DNA of 64,000 nt from Mesorhizobium loti (lineage in GTDB: Bacteria; Pseudomonadota; Alphaproteobacteria; Rhizobiales; Rhizobiaceae), in contig NZ_PJRO01000018.1 of NCBI RefSeq assembly GCF_002858745.1, positions 59,583-123,582 on the forward strand, given 5' to 3'. The notes beneath the pieces were generated by a model. That model searched no databases. It had not been told where the DNA came from and saw nothing but the letters and a program-made list of their open reading frames with translations. Both the position numbers and the translations under genes were made by a program. Of this stretch, positions 52,883-61,152 are shown piece by piece (the first letter of the stretch is position 1; the number at the start of each line of letters is the position of its first letter).

Positions 52883-54193
52883 TTATCGCGCCGCGACGGG
52901 CTGCCCGCCGGCAAGTCGCGCCGCGATGACCTTGTCAATGCGACGGCCATCGAGGTCGACCACTTCGAAGCGCCAGCCCTGCGCGTCGACGGTCTCGCCG
53001 GTGGTCGGCAGATGAGCGAGATGCGACAGGAGATAGCCGGCAACGGTCTCGTAATCACGGTCTTCGGGCAGGTCGAAGCCAAGCAGGTCGGCCATCTCAT
53101 CGGCTGGCATGTAGCCGGCCAGGAGCCAGGAACCGTCCTCGCGCTGCACAGCGCTTTCCTCTTCGTCGCCGGCGTCGAGATCGGAGCGGAACACGCCAGT
53201 GATCGCTTCCAGGATGTCTGCCGGCGTCACGATGCCTTCGAAATGGCCGTATTCGTCATGGACCAGCGCCATCGGCACGTCGGAGCCGCGCAGCGTGGCA
53301 AGGATATCCAACGCGTCGGCCTGATCGTGCACGATCGGTGCCGTTTTGACATGCTTGCGCGGGTCGAGCGCACGGCCGGCCAGCAAGGCGGCCAGCACAT
53401 CACGGGTCTGTACGACACCGATCATCGCATCGACGTTTTCGCCGGCTGGCAGGCGCGAATGCTGGGTTTCCATCAAAAGCTTGCGGATCGTGGCGTCATC
53501 GGCCTGAAGATTGATCCAGTCGACATCGGTGCGCGGCGTCATGACGGCGCGCACGGCGCGGTCACCCAGCCGCATCACGCCGGCGATCATGCGGCGTTCG
53601 TCGGATTCGATGGTGCCGTGATGTTCCGCCTCGGCCACCAGCATCTTGATCTCTTCGTCAGTAACCTTGTCCTCGCTTTGACCGCGAAAACCGAGCAGCC
53701 ACAGGACCGCGCGGCCGGAAATGTCGAGAACGAAGACGATGGGAGCGGCGACCTTGGCCAGCACAGCCATGAAAGGGGCCGCCCGCGCAGCGACCTGCTC
53801 GGGATCGCGCAGGGCAATCTGCTTGGGCACCAACTCGCCGACGATCAGCGAGGCATAGGTGATGATGGCCACGACGATGCCGACGCCGACGGGATTGGCG
53901 AAGCGAGGACCAACACCGGAATCGGCCAGGAAGTCGGCCAGCCGCTCGCCCAGCGTGGCGCCCGAGAATGCGCCGGACAGAATGCCCACCAGCGTGATGC
54001 CGATCTGTACGGAAGACAGGAACTTGCCTGGATTGGCGCCGAGTTCCAGCGCCCGTGCCGCGCCGCTGACATGGCGATCGATCATCCCCTTGAGCCTTGC
54101 CGGGCGAGCGGAGACGATGGCGAGTTCGGACATTGCCAAAAGGCCGTTCACGCAGATGAGAGCGACCACTATAGCGATTTCAGCGTAAAGCAT
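52883..54193 (-). CDS. CNNM/CorC-type hemolysin-family membrane protein
   Basis: A 436-residue protein with an N-terminal DUF21/CNNM membrane domain of four helices (AEIAIVVALICVNGLLAMSE and AIVSARPARLKGM are typical), two CBS domains (about 200-330: MTPRTDVDWINL, VTPADILEAITG) and a C-terminal CorC/HlyC transporter-associated domain (DGSWLLAGYMPADEMADLLG; ETVAGYLLSHLAHLP). The family handles Mg2+/Co2+ export or sensing; hemolysin is a historical label. Stand-alone gene. Confidence 0.93.
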   Translation of the reverse strand: MLYAEIAIVVALICVNGLLAMSELAIVSARPARLKGMIDRHVSGAARALELGANPGKFLSSVQIGITLVGILSGAFSGATLGERLADFLADSGVGPRFANPVGVGIVVAIITYASLIVGELVPKQIALRDPEQVAARAAPFMAVLAKVAAPIVFVLDISGRAVLWLLGFRGQSEDKVTDEEIKMLVAEAEHHGTIESDERRMIAGVMRLGDRAVRAVMTPRTDVDWINLQADDATIRKLLMETQHSRLPAGENVDAMIGVVQTRDVLAALLAGRALDPRKHVKTAPIVHDQADALDILATLRGSDVPMALVHDEYGHFEGIVTPADILEAITGVFRSDLDAGDEEESAVQREDGSWLLAGYMPADEMADLLGFDLPEDRDYETVAGYLLSHLAHLPTTGETVDAQGWRFEVVDLDGRRIDKVIAARLAGGQPVAAR

Positions 54194-54293
54194 GCGCGCT
54201 CAATAGCATTCCGCCTGCCACTTCGAAAAGCGGCAGCTGACGTTTTGTCCAACGCGTATTGAACTTTGATGGAGGATGCCGACCAACGCGATG

Positions 54294-54333
54294 GGGCGTT
54301 CCCTGCGCGTCAGGATGGACGCGCGGCACGCTA
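54294..54333. repeat. Partial RIME-like palindrome
   Basis: GCGTTCCCTGCGCGTC and GACGCGCGGCACGC surround AGGATG; the inner GCGCGTC/GACGCGC pair matches the second palindrome at 19173-19213. The CTA at 54331 on its edge is the reverse complement of the extensin-family gene's TAG stop. Confidence 0.6.
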
Positions 54334-55155
54334 GCGGCAGGCGCGGTAGCCGCTCTTTCGGTTCTTGATGTCGAAATGGAAATGGTTGCGGTGGTCGTAG
54401 TTGTAGCCGGGACCGAGTACGGTGGTGAAGTAATCGCAGCCGTCGGAACGCACCGAATCGAGGAAGCCGCTGGTGCGGAAGGCAAACCAGCCGGGCTTGC
54501 GAACGTCGATATCCTCCCCGTTGTTGAGTTCGATGCTCATCACGTCGAGCGCGTTGCCCTTGCCGTGCTCTGAAAGTACCCCTTCGCCGGCGATCCTGCG
54601 ACAGGAATAGCTCGAGCCTTGGTGGATCCTCTTCACGCCGGAGAGATAGCGCCAGCGGGCAGTCGGGACCAATTCGCGCTTTGTCCAGGAGGCAAAGGTT
54701 GCGGCCATGTTGCAGGTCAGCGTCGCCGCCGGCTTCATCTCGACATTGCCGATAGCGGTCACCTTGACCGGATGCTCGATGCCGCACTGTCCTTCGCGGA
54801 TCGGCGCAAGATCGGTGTAGGCGACGTCGAGCCGTTTCAGTTCGTTGCGGCAGTCTATTTCTTCGGCGGACAGTTCCTCCACCGGGGACATCGGTTCGTC
54901 CATCCGCGGATAGGCCGCCGTCATGTAGGGATTTGACGGCACCAGGGTTTGCATGCCGGACAATTCTGGTGCGGCAGGCGTCGTCCTCGGTACCGCAGAC
55001 GTTGTCGAGCCGACATCGACCGCGGGCTTCAGTTCGAAGACATCGCCAGTCGTGCAGGCGGCGACTGTCGCCAGAACGCACAATGCAGCAAGCCGCCTTG
55101 TCGCGGCCCACGGCTGGCGCCTGGGTCGCCCGGCGATGTGAGTTTCTCCGGCCAT
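54331..55155 (-). CDS. Extensin-like family exported protein (copy 1)
   Basis: A 274-residue lipoprotein: basic N-terminus, hydrophobic LAALCVLATVAAC with lipobox Cys near residue 34, then a Pro/Thr linker. The extensin-like C-terminal domain (a VanY/MepA-like LAS metallopeptidase relative) has CNMAATFASWTKREL, SYSCRRIAGEGVLSEHGKGNALDV with a His/Asp pair and DHRNHFHFDI with the last His residues. A murein carboxypeptidase or binding role in the periplasm is possible but unproven. It follows its paralogue on the same strand by 110 bases. Confidence 0.87.
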   Translation of the reverse strand: MAGETHIAGRPRRQPWAATRRLAALCVLATVAACTTGDVFELKPAVDVGSTTSAVPRTTPAAPELSGMQTLVPSNPYMTAAYPRMDEPMSPVEELSAEEIDCRNELKRLDVAYTDLAPIREGQCGIEHPVKVTAIGNVEMKPAATLTCNMAATFASWTKRELVPTARWRYLSGVKRIHQGSSYSCRRIAGEGVLSEHGKGNALDVMSIELNNGEDIDVRKPGWFAFRTSGFLDSVRSDGCDYFTTVLGPGYNYDHRNHFHFDIKNRKSGYRACR

Positions 55156-55265
55156 CGTTCTTCCCGTCCCTCGGGCAAGCCCCTCGAGCCGAAGCTGCTT
55201 TTACGCCTCAACGGTAAAGGAAAGCTCAGCGACGCGGTTTACTGCTGTGGTGGAAATGGGGCGGC

Positions 55266-56153
55266 CTACTGGCAGAAGGTGCCGCCATTTCGGCGCGGTG
55301 CGAGGTCGAGATGCAAATGGAGTGCATGGTCGGCATCGCTACCGGGACCGAGCACCGTCTTGAACGGCCCGCAAGCCGCCTTGCGGATCTCTTCGATCAG
55401 TTTCGCCTGGGGCTGGGATGATGTCCTGCCGACCTCCACGGTGGTGCCATCCGCGAGCGTGAAGGCAGCAATATCCAAAGCATTGCCGAAGGCATGTTCG
55501 GAAAGCTTCGAACTGCCGTTGCGCGGCCGGCAGACGTAGCCGGACGCCTGCGAGATCGATTTCAGTTCCCCGCCGAGTTCGGCTTTCGCAACCGGCGCAG
55601 CGACGTCCTTGACGAAACGGGACATGGTTTCGGCCATGGCGCAGTCGAGTTCGACATCAGGCGTGATCTCGACGGACTTTCCCAATTTCTTCAGCACCAA
55701 CGGATAGGGCAGTGAGCAGCCAAGCGCGTCATCGTGCCTTGCCTTCGCCTGCTCGAATTCGGCACCAAGCGCTTTCAGCCGCTCACGACAGGCCGTTTCG
55801 TCGGCCGGCATCTTTTCAGCGGGGACTGTATCGGAGCGGGGGTCGGGCGCCGATTTTACGGCGGCAGGCTTTTGCCAACCGGGTGGCAGTTCGGGGCCCT
55901 GGAACGGCCTGCGGCTATCCAGGTCCTTCACCGTGTTGTCGGGGCGCGCCTGTGGCAGCGGTACTGCCGAGGGCGCGAGGTCTTCGGGAGGTGCTGGCGT
56001 AACGTCGTCCATGTCTCGGCGCAGGGTTTCGGGAACAGGCGCCGTTGCCGGCAGATTGGGAGATCTTGCCCAGGCTGGACCGCCTTCAAACGATGTGACG
56101 GCTCCCAGAAGTATCAATCCGATTGCCGCCAGCGGCCGTTTGAACAGCGTCAT
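55266..56153 (-). CDS. Extensin-like family exported protein (copy 2)
   Basis: A 295-residue secreted protein with signal peptide TLFKRPLAAIGLILLGAVTS, a long Pro-rich linker (about 35-100) and an extensin-like C-terminal domain: DCAMAETMSRFVKDVAAP, ASGYVCRPRNGSSKLSEHAFGNALDIAAF (landmark region) and DHALHLHLDLAPR. The SEHAFGNALDI and HLHLD motifs mirror copy 1, so metal-ligand positions are kept. The upstream TTG at 56162 is less likely than ATG 56153. The two copies are clearly paralogous but differ in anchoring: soluble versus lipoprotein. Confidence 0.87.
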   Translation of the reverse strand: MTLFKRPLAAIGLILLGAVTSFEGGPAWARSPNLPATAPVPETLRRDMDDVTPAPPEDLAPSAVPLPQARPDNTVKDLDSRRPFQGPELPPGWQKPAAVKSAPDPRSDTVPAEKMPADETACRERLKALGAEFEQAKARHDDALGCSLPYPLVLKKLGKSVEITPDVELDCAMAETMSRFVKDVAAPVAKAELGGELKSISQASGYVCRPRNGSSKLSEHAFGNALDIAAFTLADGTTVEVGRTSSQPQAKLIEEIRKAACGPFKTVLGPGSDADHALHLHLDLAPRRNGGTFCQ

Positions 56154-56322
56154 GAAGCGCAAACGACAACTGCGCCCGTTGGTTGCCTGGCGCCGAGAGC
56201 TCTTCGTTCACAATGGGTTACGGCATTGTTGCAGAAGGCTCGTTCGGGTTGTCGGCAAAGACTGTTGACTGGCAAGGCCGGTGGCCTGAAATGAACGTTC
56301 CTCCTTCCGCCGGATTTTCCCC

Positions 56323-56673
56323 ATGTCGCTGATTCTCTCGCCTCGCGTCCTGCCGATCGTCATGCTCATTGCCTCGAATGTCTTCATGACCTTCGCCTGG
56401 TACGGACACCTGAAATTCAAAAGCTCGCCGATCTGGATTGCTGTCATCGCCAGCTGGATGATCGCCTTTTTCGAGTACTGGCTGGCGGTGCCGGCGAACC
56501 GCATCGGCAACCAGGTCTATTCTGCTGCAGAACTGAAAACGATGCAGGAGGTCATTACGCTCACCGTTTTCGCGGTGTTCTCGGTGCTATACCTCAAGGA
56601 AACGCTGACCTGGAACCACGCCATCGGTTTCGCGCTGATCGCCGGCGGCGCTGCCTTCATTTTCAAGGGATAG
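56323..56673 (+). CDS. DMT-type membrane protein (DUF486 family)
   Basis: A 116-residue protein with four membrane helices, typical length for DUF486 (small-multidrug-resistance-like). Landmarks are LIASNVFMTFAWYGHLKF, WMIAFFEYWLAVPANRIGNQ, QEVITLTVFAVFSVLYLKE and FALIAGGAAFIFKG. Transport function is presumed from fold only. It is followed 73 bases later by the TPR gene. Confidence 0.92.
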   Translation: MSLILSPRVLPIVMLIASNVFMTFAWYGHLKFKSSPIWIAVIASWMIAFFEYWLAVPANRIGNQVYSAAELKTMQEVITLTVFAVFSVLYLKETLTWNHAIGFALIAGGAAFIFKG

Positions 56674-56746
56674 ATTTGGACATGGCGGGATGAAATCGAA
56701 TTCGTCCGGCGTTATCCTGTCATCGATAGCACAGGAGGAATTCCCG

Positions 56747-57286
56747 ATGCACAAGCGACTTCTGATCCATGCGGCAGCCATTCTTGTCGCCATGCCCTTT
56801 GTTGCCGTTCAGGTTCAGGCGGCCGGTGGCGGAAGTGATACACCCAGCCCGACCGTCACCAAATGCAAGAAGGGTGAGGTCTACGACACCAAGTCCAAAA
56901 AGTGCGCGCCGCCCAAGCAAGGCATGCTGGACGACGACAACATCTACGAGGCCGGGCACGACCTTGCCATGGCCGGTCGCTATGACGAGGCCATCGCGGT
57001 GCTGACGCTTGCGGCCAACAAGAAGGATCCGCGTATCCTCAACTATCTGGGCTATTCGCACCGCAAATCGGGCCGCATCGTCGTCGGTCTAGGCTATTAC
57101 GAAGAAGCGCTGCGCCAGAACCCGGACTACACGCTGGTACGCGAATATCTGGGTGAAGCGCACCTGCAGATGGGCGATGTTACCGGCGCGCGCGAGCAGC
57201 TTGCCGAGATCGAGAAGCGGGCCGGCAAGCAATCTCGTGAATACGGCATGCTCTCCGAGCAGATCGACCATTACGACCGAAGCTGA
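56747..57286 (+). CDS. Exported tetratricopeptide-repeat protein
   Basis: A 179-residue protein with signal peptide HKRLLIHAAAILVAMPFVAVQ, cut near QA-AGGG, a short Cys pair region (KCKKGEVYDTKSKKCAPP, a CxnC module) and two to three TPR motifs (YEAGHDLAMAGRYDEAIAVL; GLGYYEEALRQNPDYTLVREY). CAGGAGG before ATG 56747 sets the start. Probably periplasmic scaffold; partner unknown. Confidence 0.82.
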   Translation: MHKRLLIHAAAILVAMPFVAVQVQAAGGGSDTPSPTVTKCKKGEVYDTKSKKCAPPKQGMLDDDNIYEAGHDLAMAGRYDEAIAVLTLAANKKDPRILNYLGYSHRKSGRIVVGLGYYEEALRQNPDYTLVREYLGEAHLQMGDVTGAREQLAEIEKRAGKQSREYGMLSEQIDHYDRS

Positions 57287-57460
57287 GCGCTTTTGCGGCA
57301 AACGGCCGCCTGAGCGTGCGACTGGCCTCGGTGCGCATGACCTGGGAGTGAGGCGTACGTCGCAACCGGCAGCAGACCCTGCCGATACGGGAGCATTCAA
57401 GCCGCTTTTTTGAGGTGAAAATCGGCTGGAGCTTGCTATATTACGGGAATCTGAGGTGAG

Positions 57461-57501
57461 ACGGTTCCGTCAGCCAGAAGCTGCCGGACCGTTTTCTTTT
57501 T
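57461..57501 (+). terminator. Intrinsic terminator/attenuator in the greA leader
   Basis: ACGGTTCCGTCAGC (57461-57474) folds onto GCTGCCGGACCGT (57480-57492) with one bulge and one mismatch, loop CAGAA, followed by TTTTCTTTTT. It lies 52 bases upstream of greA, downstream of a TATATT -10-like box (about 57437-57442). E. coli greA has a leader terminator releasing the GraL RNAs; this looks analogous. Confidence 0.7.
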
Positions 57502-57552
57502 GTACCCAGCGATAGGGTTGGTCCCGCTCCAGGGGCCGACAGGAAAGGAGAG

Positions 57553-58029
57553 ATGATGAACAAAGTGCCGATGACAGGCGGAGGTTTCGAGGCTCTCAAG
57601 GAAGAGCTGCGCTGGCGCCAGCAGGAAGAGCGGCCGCGCATCATCGAAGCGATTTCCGAGGCACGCTCGCACGGCGATCTTTCGGAAAACGCCGAATATC
57701 ATGCCGCCAAGGAACAGCAGAGTCTCAATGAGGGTCGCGTCAGCGAACTCGAGGATCTGGTAGCCCGCGCCGAAATCATCGACGTTTCCAAGCTTTCCGG
57801 CAGCACCATCAAGTTTGGTGCCACCGTCGTGCTGGTTGACGAAGATACCGAGGAGAAGAAGACCTATCAGATCGTCGGCGACCAGGAAGCCGATGTGAAG
57901 GCCGGCCGTATTTCGATCTCTTCGCCAATCGCGCGCGCGCTGATCGGCAAAGGCGTTGGCGATGCCATCGAGGTCAACGCCCCCGGCGGTGCCCGCGGCT
58001 ACGAAATCGTCAAGGTCCAGTTCGGTTAA
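57553..58029 (+). CDS. greA: Transcription elongation factor GreA
   Basis: Rescues backtracked RNA polymerase by stimulating transcript cleavage. The 158-residue protein has the N-terminal coiled coil with the catalytic acidic tip ARSHGDLSENAEYHAAKEQQ, and the C-terminal FKBP-like domain with TYQIVGDQEADVKAGRISISSPIARALIG (landmark region) and GDAIEVNAPGG. Two ATGs are adjacent (MMNKVP); AAAGGAGAG precedes them. A leader terminator upstream and a terminator downstream (58050-58075) frame a single-gene unit. Confidence 0.97.
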   Translation: MMNKVPMTGGGFEALKEELRWRQQEERPRIIEAISEARSHGDLSENAEYHAAKEQQSLNEGRVSELEDLVARAEIIDVSKLSGSTIKFGATVVLVDEDTEEKKTYQIVGDQEADVKAGRISISSPIARALIGKGVGDAIEVNAPGGARGYEIVKVQFG

Positions 58030-58049
58030 GATCAATCGATATTCAGGTG

Positions 58050-58075
58050 AAGCCGACCTGCAGAGGGCGGCTTTC
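58050..58075 (+). terminator. Terminator after greA
   Basis: AAGCCG-A-CCT, loop GCAG, AGG-G-CGGCTT, followed by TC: an interrupted 9-bp stem 20 bases after the greA stop. It also faces the convergent waaC gene. Confidence 0.65.
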
Positions 58076-58128
58076 TGAGCTTCGGGCACTCCCGCCTGGC
58101 CCAAATCTCGATAGACCCCGGGGCTGGG

Positions 58129-59091
58129 TCATCTATTGAGTTTCAGCAATCCTATCGCCTCTTCGACGACTGCCTGTGGTGTCACATGCGTGGCACCTTG
58201 GGCGATCAGCGTCGATGCGCGTTGTCCGCGCGGGCCGGTCAGGCCCGGTTCCGTTGTCACAAAGATGGCGACGGTGGGCAGGCCAAAAGCAGCGGCCAGA
58301 TGCGTGAGGCCGGTATCGGCGCCGATCACCAGTGTTGAGCGGCCGATCAGGCCGGCGATGTCGGACAGTGGTGATTTTGGGATGACCAGCGTTTCAGGCA
58401 CTGCCTTGCCGATTGCCTCGGCGACGGCACGTTCCTTGTCGTTCGACCAGGTCGTGACCGGTGCAAACCCTTGGCTGACCAGCAGTTTGGTGGTCGCGAT
58501 CCATTCCTGAACCGGCCACTTCTTGTCTTCGCGGCTGGTGCCGTGCAGCAAGGTCGCGACCTGTCCGGCCGGGATCGGCGCATGGCCGGAGGGAACAGCG
58601 ATGCCGGAATCGAGTATCGACAGGTCGGGCTCGTAACCGAGAGCCAGCGCGAACAGGCGTCGTGTGCGCTCGATAGCGTGCAGATCGCGCGGGACGCCGT
58701 AGCGCTGATCGTAGAAAAGGGCGGCGGAAGGTTCGCGCGCGCTCGCCTTGTCGAAGCCGGCAATCGGAGCGCCAGCGAGTTTTGCGACGAAGGCTGATTT
58801 CAGCAACCCCTGCGCGTCAAGCACCAGGTCGTAACGACCGGCACGCAAGGCCTTGCGCAAGGTACGTCCTTCTCGCCAGGTGGCCGGCGAGGCCAGCTGC
58901 TTACGCCAGCGGCGCAACGCAACCTTGTGGATCGCGCCGATCGCGGGATGCAAGGCGACGATGCTGGCGAAAGGTTCCTCCACGCACCAGTCGAAGCTGA
59001 TGGCGGGTCGCGAACGCAAGGCATCCTGCACGGCCGGAAAGGTGTGGATGACATCGCCCATGGACGAGGTTTTGACGATCAGGACCTTCAT
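58129..59091 (-). CDS. waaC: LPS heptosyltransferase I
   Basis: GT9-family enzyme adding the first L-glycero-D-manno-heptose to Kdo in the inner core. The 320-residue protein begins MKVLIVKTSSMGDVIHTFPA and has LDAQGLLKSAFVAKLAG, LHGTSREDKKWP and the GT9 C-terminal GADTGLTHLAAAFGLPTVAIF region, typical of WaaC. It starts within the waaF stop (ATGA, 59088-59091). Last gene of the hldD-waaF-waaC run. Confidence 0.92.
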   Translation of the reverse strand: MKVLIVKTSSMGDVIHTFPAVQDALRSRPAISFDWCVEEPFASIVALHPAIGAIHKVALRRWRKQLASPATWREGRTLRKALRAGRYDLVLDAQGLLKSAFVAKLAGAPIAGFDKASAREPSAALFYDQRYGVPRDLHAIERTRRLFALALGYEPDLSILDSGIAVPSGHAPIPAGQVATLLHGTSREDKKWPVQEWIATTKLLVSQGFAPVTTWSNDKERAVAEAIGKAVPETLVIPKSPLSDIAGLIGRSTLVIGADTGLTHLAAAFGLPTVAIFVTTEPGLTGPRGQRASTLIAQGATHVTPQAVVEEAIGLLKLNR

Positions 59092-60095
59092 GCCGCCGCC
59101 GGCTGTTCAATCAGACGGCCGGCGGCCTCGACGACGCGCTCGACATCAAGCGTGTTGAGGCAGTTCATGTGGCCAAGCGGGCAGACCTTCTTGTGGCACG
59201 GCGAGCAGGGAAGTTGCTGCCATACCAGTTCGCGCCTTTCAGCGAGCGGCGGCGTATTTTCCGGGGAAGTCGAGCCATAAACGGCGACGACTGGCGTGCC
59301 GACGGCAGCGGCGACGTGCATCAGGCCGCTGTCGTTGGAAACCGCCACCTTCGCCGCCGCGATCAGATCGATGGCGTCTTCCAGACGCGTCTTGCCGGCA
59401 AGGTCGACACAGCCGGGAGCCAGCGTGGTGATCTCGGCAGTAACTGCGCTGTCGTTCTTCGAGCCGAAGAGCGCGACCTTAAAACCCTTCGCCATCATGG
59501 CGCGGGCAAGGCCGGCATACGACGCGCTCGGCCAGCGCTTGGCGGGGCCGAACTCGGCGCCGGGCATCATCGCCACGAATGTGCCGGCCGCAAGGCCGTT
59601 GCGCTGCAGCAGCTCAGCCTGGTTTGCCGCATCCACCGTCAATTTCGGGGCCTGGAACGCGCCGCCGCGGGCCAGCGAAAAGAAGCCGTAGGCGGTACGG
59701 CGCTTTTCTTTCTTGGGCTGCGGCACGATGTCGGTGAGCAGGCCGTAACGCATCTCGCGCAAATGACCGACCCGTTTCGGAATCCGGGCGAAGAACGGGA
59801 TCAACGCCGATTTCAGGCTGCCTGGCAGGATGTAGGCCATGTCGTAGCGGCCTTTGAGCATGCGGCCATACCTGAGGCGCACGCCGAGTTCCAACTTGCC
59901 GGACGGCACTGGCATTTCAATCTGCTGGCGAACTTCGGGCATGCGGCCCACCAGAGGGGCGGCCCAGGTCGGAGCCATGACGTCGATGCCGGCATTTGGA
60001 TAGAGCTGCTTCAATGCCGAAAACAGGCATTGCGCCATCACCATGTCGCCTACCCAACGGGGACCGATCACGAGGATCGTCGGGCTTTCAGCCAT
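59088..60095 (-). CDS. waaF: LPS heptosyltransferase II
   Basis: GT9-family enzyme adding the second inner-core heptose. The 335-residue protein has the WaaF start ILVIGPRWVGDMVMAQCLF, MMPGAEFGPAKRWP, NDSGLMHVAAAVGTPVVAVYGSTSPENTPP (landmarks) and the Cys-rich QLPCSPCHKKVCPLGHMNCL near the end. It overlaps the hldD 3' end by 28 bases and waaC by four, so the three are tightly coupled. Confidence 0.94.
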   Translation of the reverse strand: MAESPTILVIGPRWVGDMVMAQCLFSALKQLYPNAGIDVMAPTWAAPLVGRMPEVRQQIEMPVPSGKLELGVRLRYGRMLKGRYDMAYILPGSLKSALIPFFARIPKRVGHLREMRYGLLTDIVPQPKKEKRRTAYGFFSLARGGAFQAPKLTVDAANQAELLQRNGLAAGTFVAMMPGAEFGPAKRWPSASYAGLARAMMAKGFKVALFGSKNDSAVTAEITTLAPGCVDLAGKTRLEDAIDLIAAAKVAVSNDSGLMHVAAAVGTPVVAVYGSTSPENTPPLAERRELVWQQLPCSPCHKKVCPLGHMNCLNTLDVERVVEAAGRLIEQPAAA

Positions 60096-61015
60096 TCGAC
60101 ATAGTCTTTCACACCGGTTTCCACGTCGCGGAACTGACCGTTGTAGCCGGCAGCACGCAGGCGGGACATATCAGCTTGGGTGAAGCTCTGGTAGCTGCCC
60201 TTCAGATGGTCGGGGAAGTCGATGTATTCGATGCTGCCCTGGCCGAGCGAGGCGATAACCGTCTCGGCGATGGTGCGGAAGGGTTGCGCGCGACCGGTGC
60301 CGCAATTGAAGATGCCACTGGCACCGCGCTTCCAGAGCCAAAGATTGACGTCCGCAACGTCGCCGACATGAATGAAATCGCGGCTCTGTTCGCCGGGACC
60401 GAAACCGTCATAGGCCCCGAACAGCTTCGGATTTTCACCGCGGCCGACCTGGTTGAACAAATGGAAGGCGACCGAGGCCATGGTGCCCTTGTGTTGCTCG
60501 CGCGGGCCGTAGACGTTGAAGTAACGCAGGCCGGCGACCTGCGAGTGCCCTGGCCCAACGATGCGGCGGACATAGTCGTCGAACAGTTTTTTCGACCAGG
60601 CGTAGACGTTGAGTGGTTGCTCGAATTCCTGCTCTTCCCGGAACATGGAGCCGCCGCCATAGACGGACGCCGAGGACGCATAGAGGAAAGGCACGCGCTG
60701 CTCCAGGCAGGCGTGCAGCAAGCGCTTCGAATAGGCGAAGTTCACCTCCATCATGAACTTGCCGTTCCATTCGGTGGTGGTGGAGCAGGCGCCCTGATGG
60801 AAGACGGCTTCGATCCGGCCGAGCTTGCCGGCTTCGAACACGGCCGGGAACTCGTCCATGTCGAGATAGTCGGCGATCCTGAGATCGGCCAGGTTGACGA
60901 TCTTGTGGCCGTCGGTCAGGTCGTCGACCACGAGGATGTTGTCGTGGCCTTCCGCGTTGAGCGCGGCGACGATGTTGGAGCCGATCATGCCGGCGCCGCC
61001 GGTTACGATGATCAT
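60068..61015 (-). CDS. hldD: ADP-L-glycero-D-manno-heptose 6-epimerase
   Basis: Converts ADP-D,D-heptose to ADP-L,D-heptose, the donor for WaaC and WaaF. The 315-residue SDR protein has the NADP fingerprint VTGGAGMIGSNIV, the HldD-specific FHQGACSTTTEWNG, catalytic SASVYGGG and YAWSKK (Tyr/Lys), and LRYFNVYGPRE. First gene of the minus-strand heptose run, divergent from hldE across 137 bases that must hold both promoters. Confidence 0.95.
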   Translation of the reverse strand: MIIVTGGAGMIGSNIVAALNAEGHDNILVVDDLTDGHKIVNLADLRIADYLDMDEFPAVFEAGKLGRIEAVFHQGACSTTTEWNGKFMMEVNFAYSKRLLHACLEQRVPFLYASSASVYGGGSMFREEQEFEQPLNVYAWSKKLFDDYVRRIVGPGHSQVAGLRYFNVYGPREQHKGTMASVAFHLFNQVGRGENPKLFGAYDGFGPGEQSRDFIHVGDVADVNLWLWKRGASGIFNCGTGRAQPFRTIAETVIASLGQGSIEYIDFPDHLKGSYQSFTQADMSRLRAAGYNGQFRDVETGVKDYVEWLKARRSS

Positions 61016-61152
61016 CAGGACCTCGAATTGTTGAGCGGATCGCGGTCCTTATAGGAGAGGCGAACGGGCGTGTCGACAAGAGCGCTTGCTATGATCGGCC
61101 GAGAGCGTCGCAGCAGTTGCACTGCCCAGATTTGCGGTATATCCGCTTGCGC

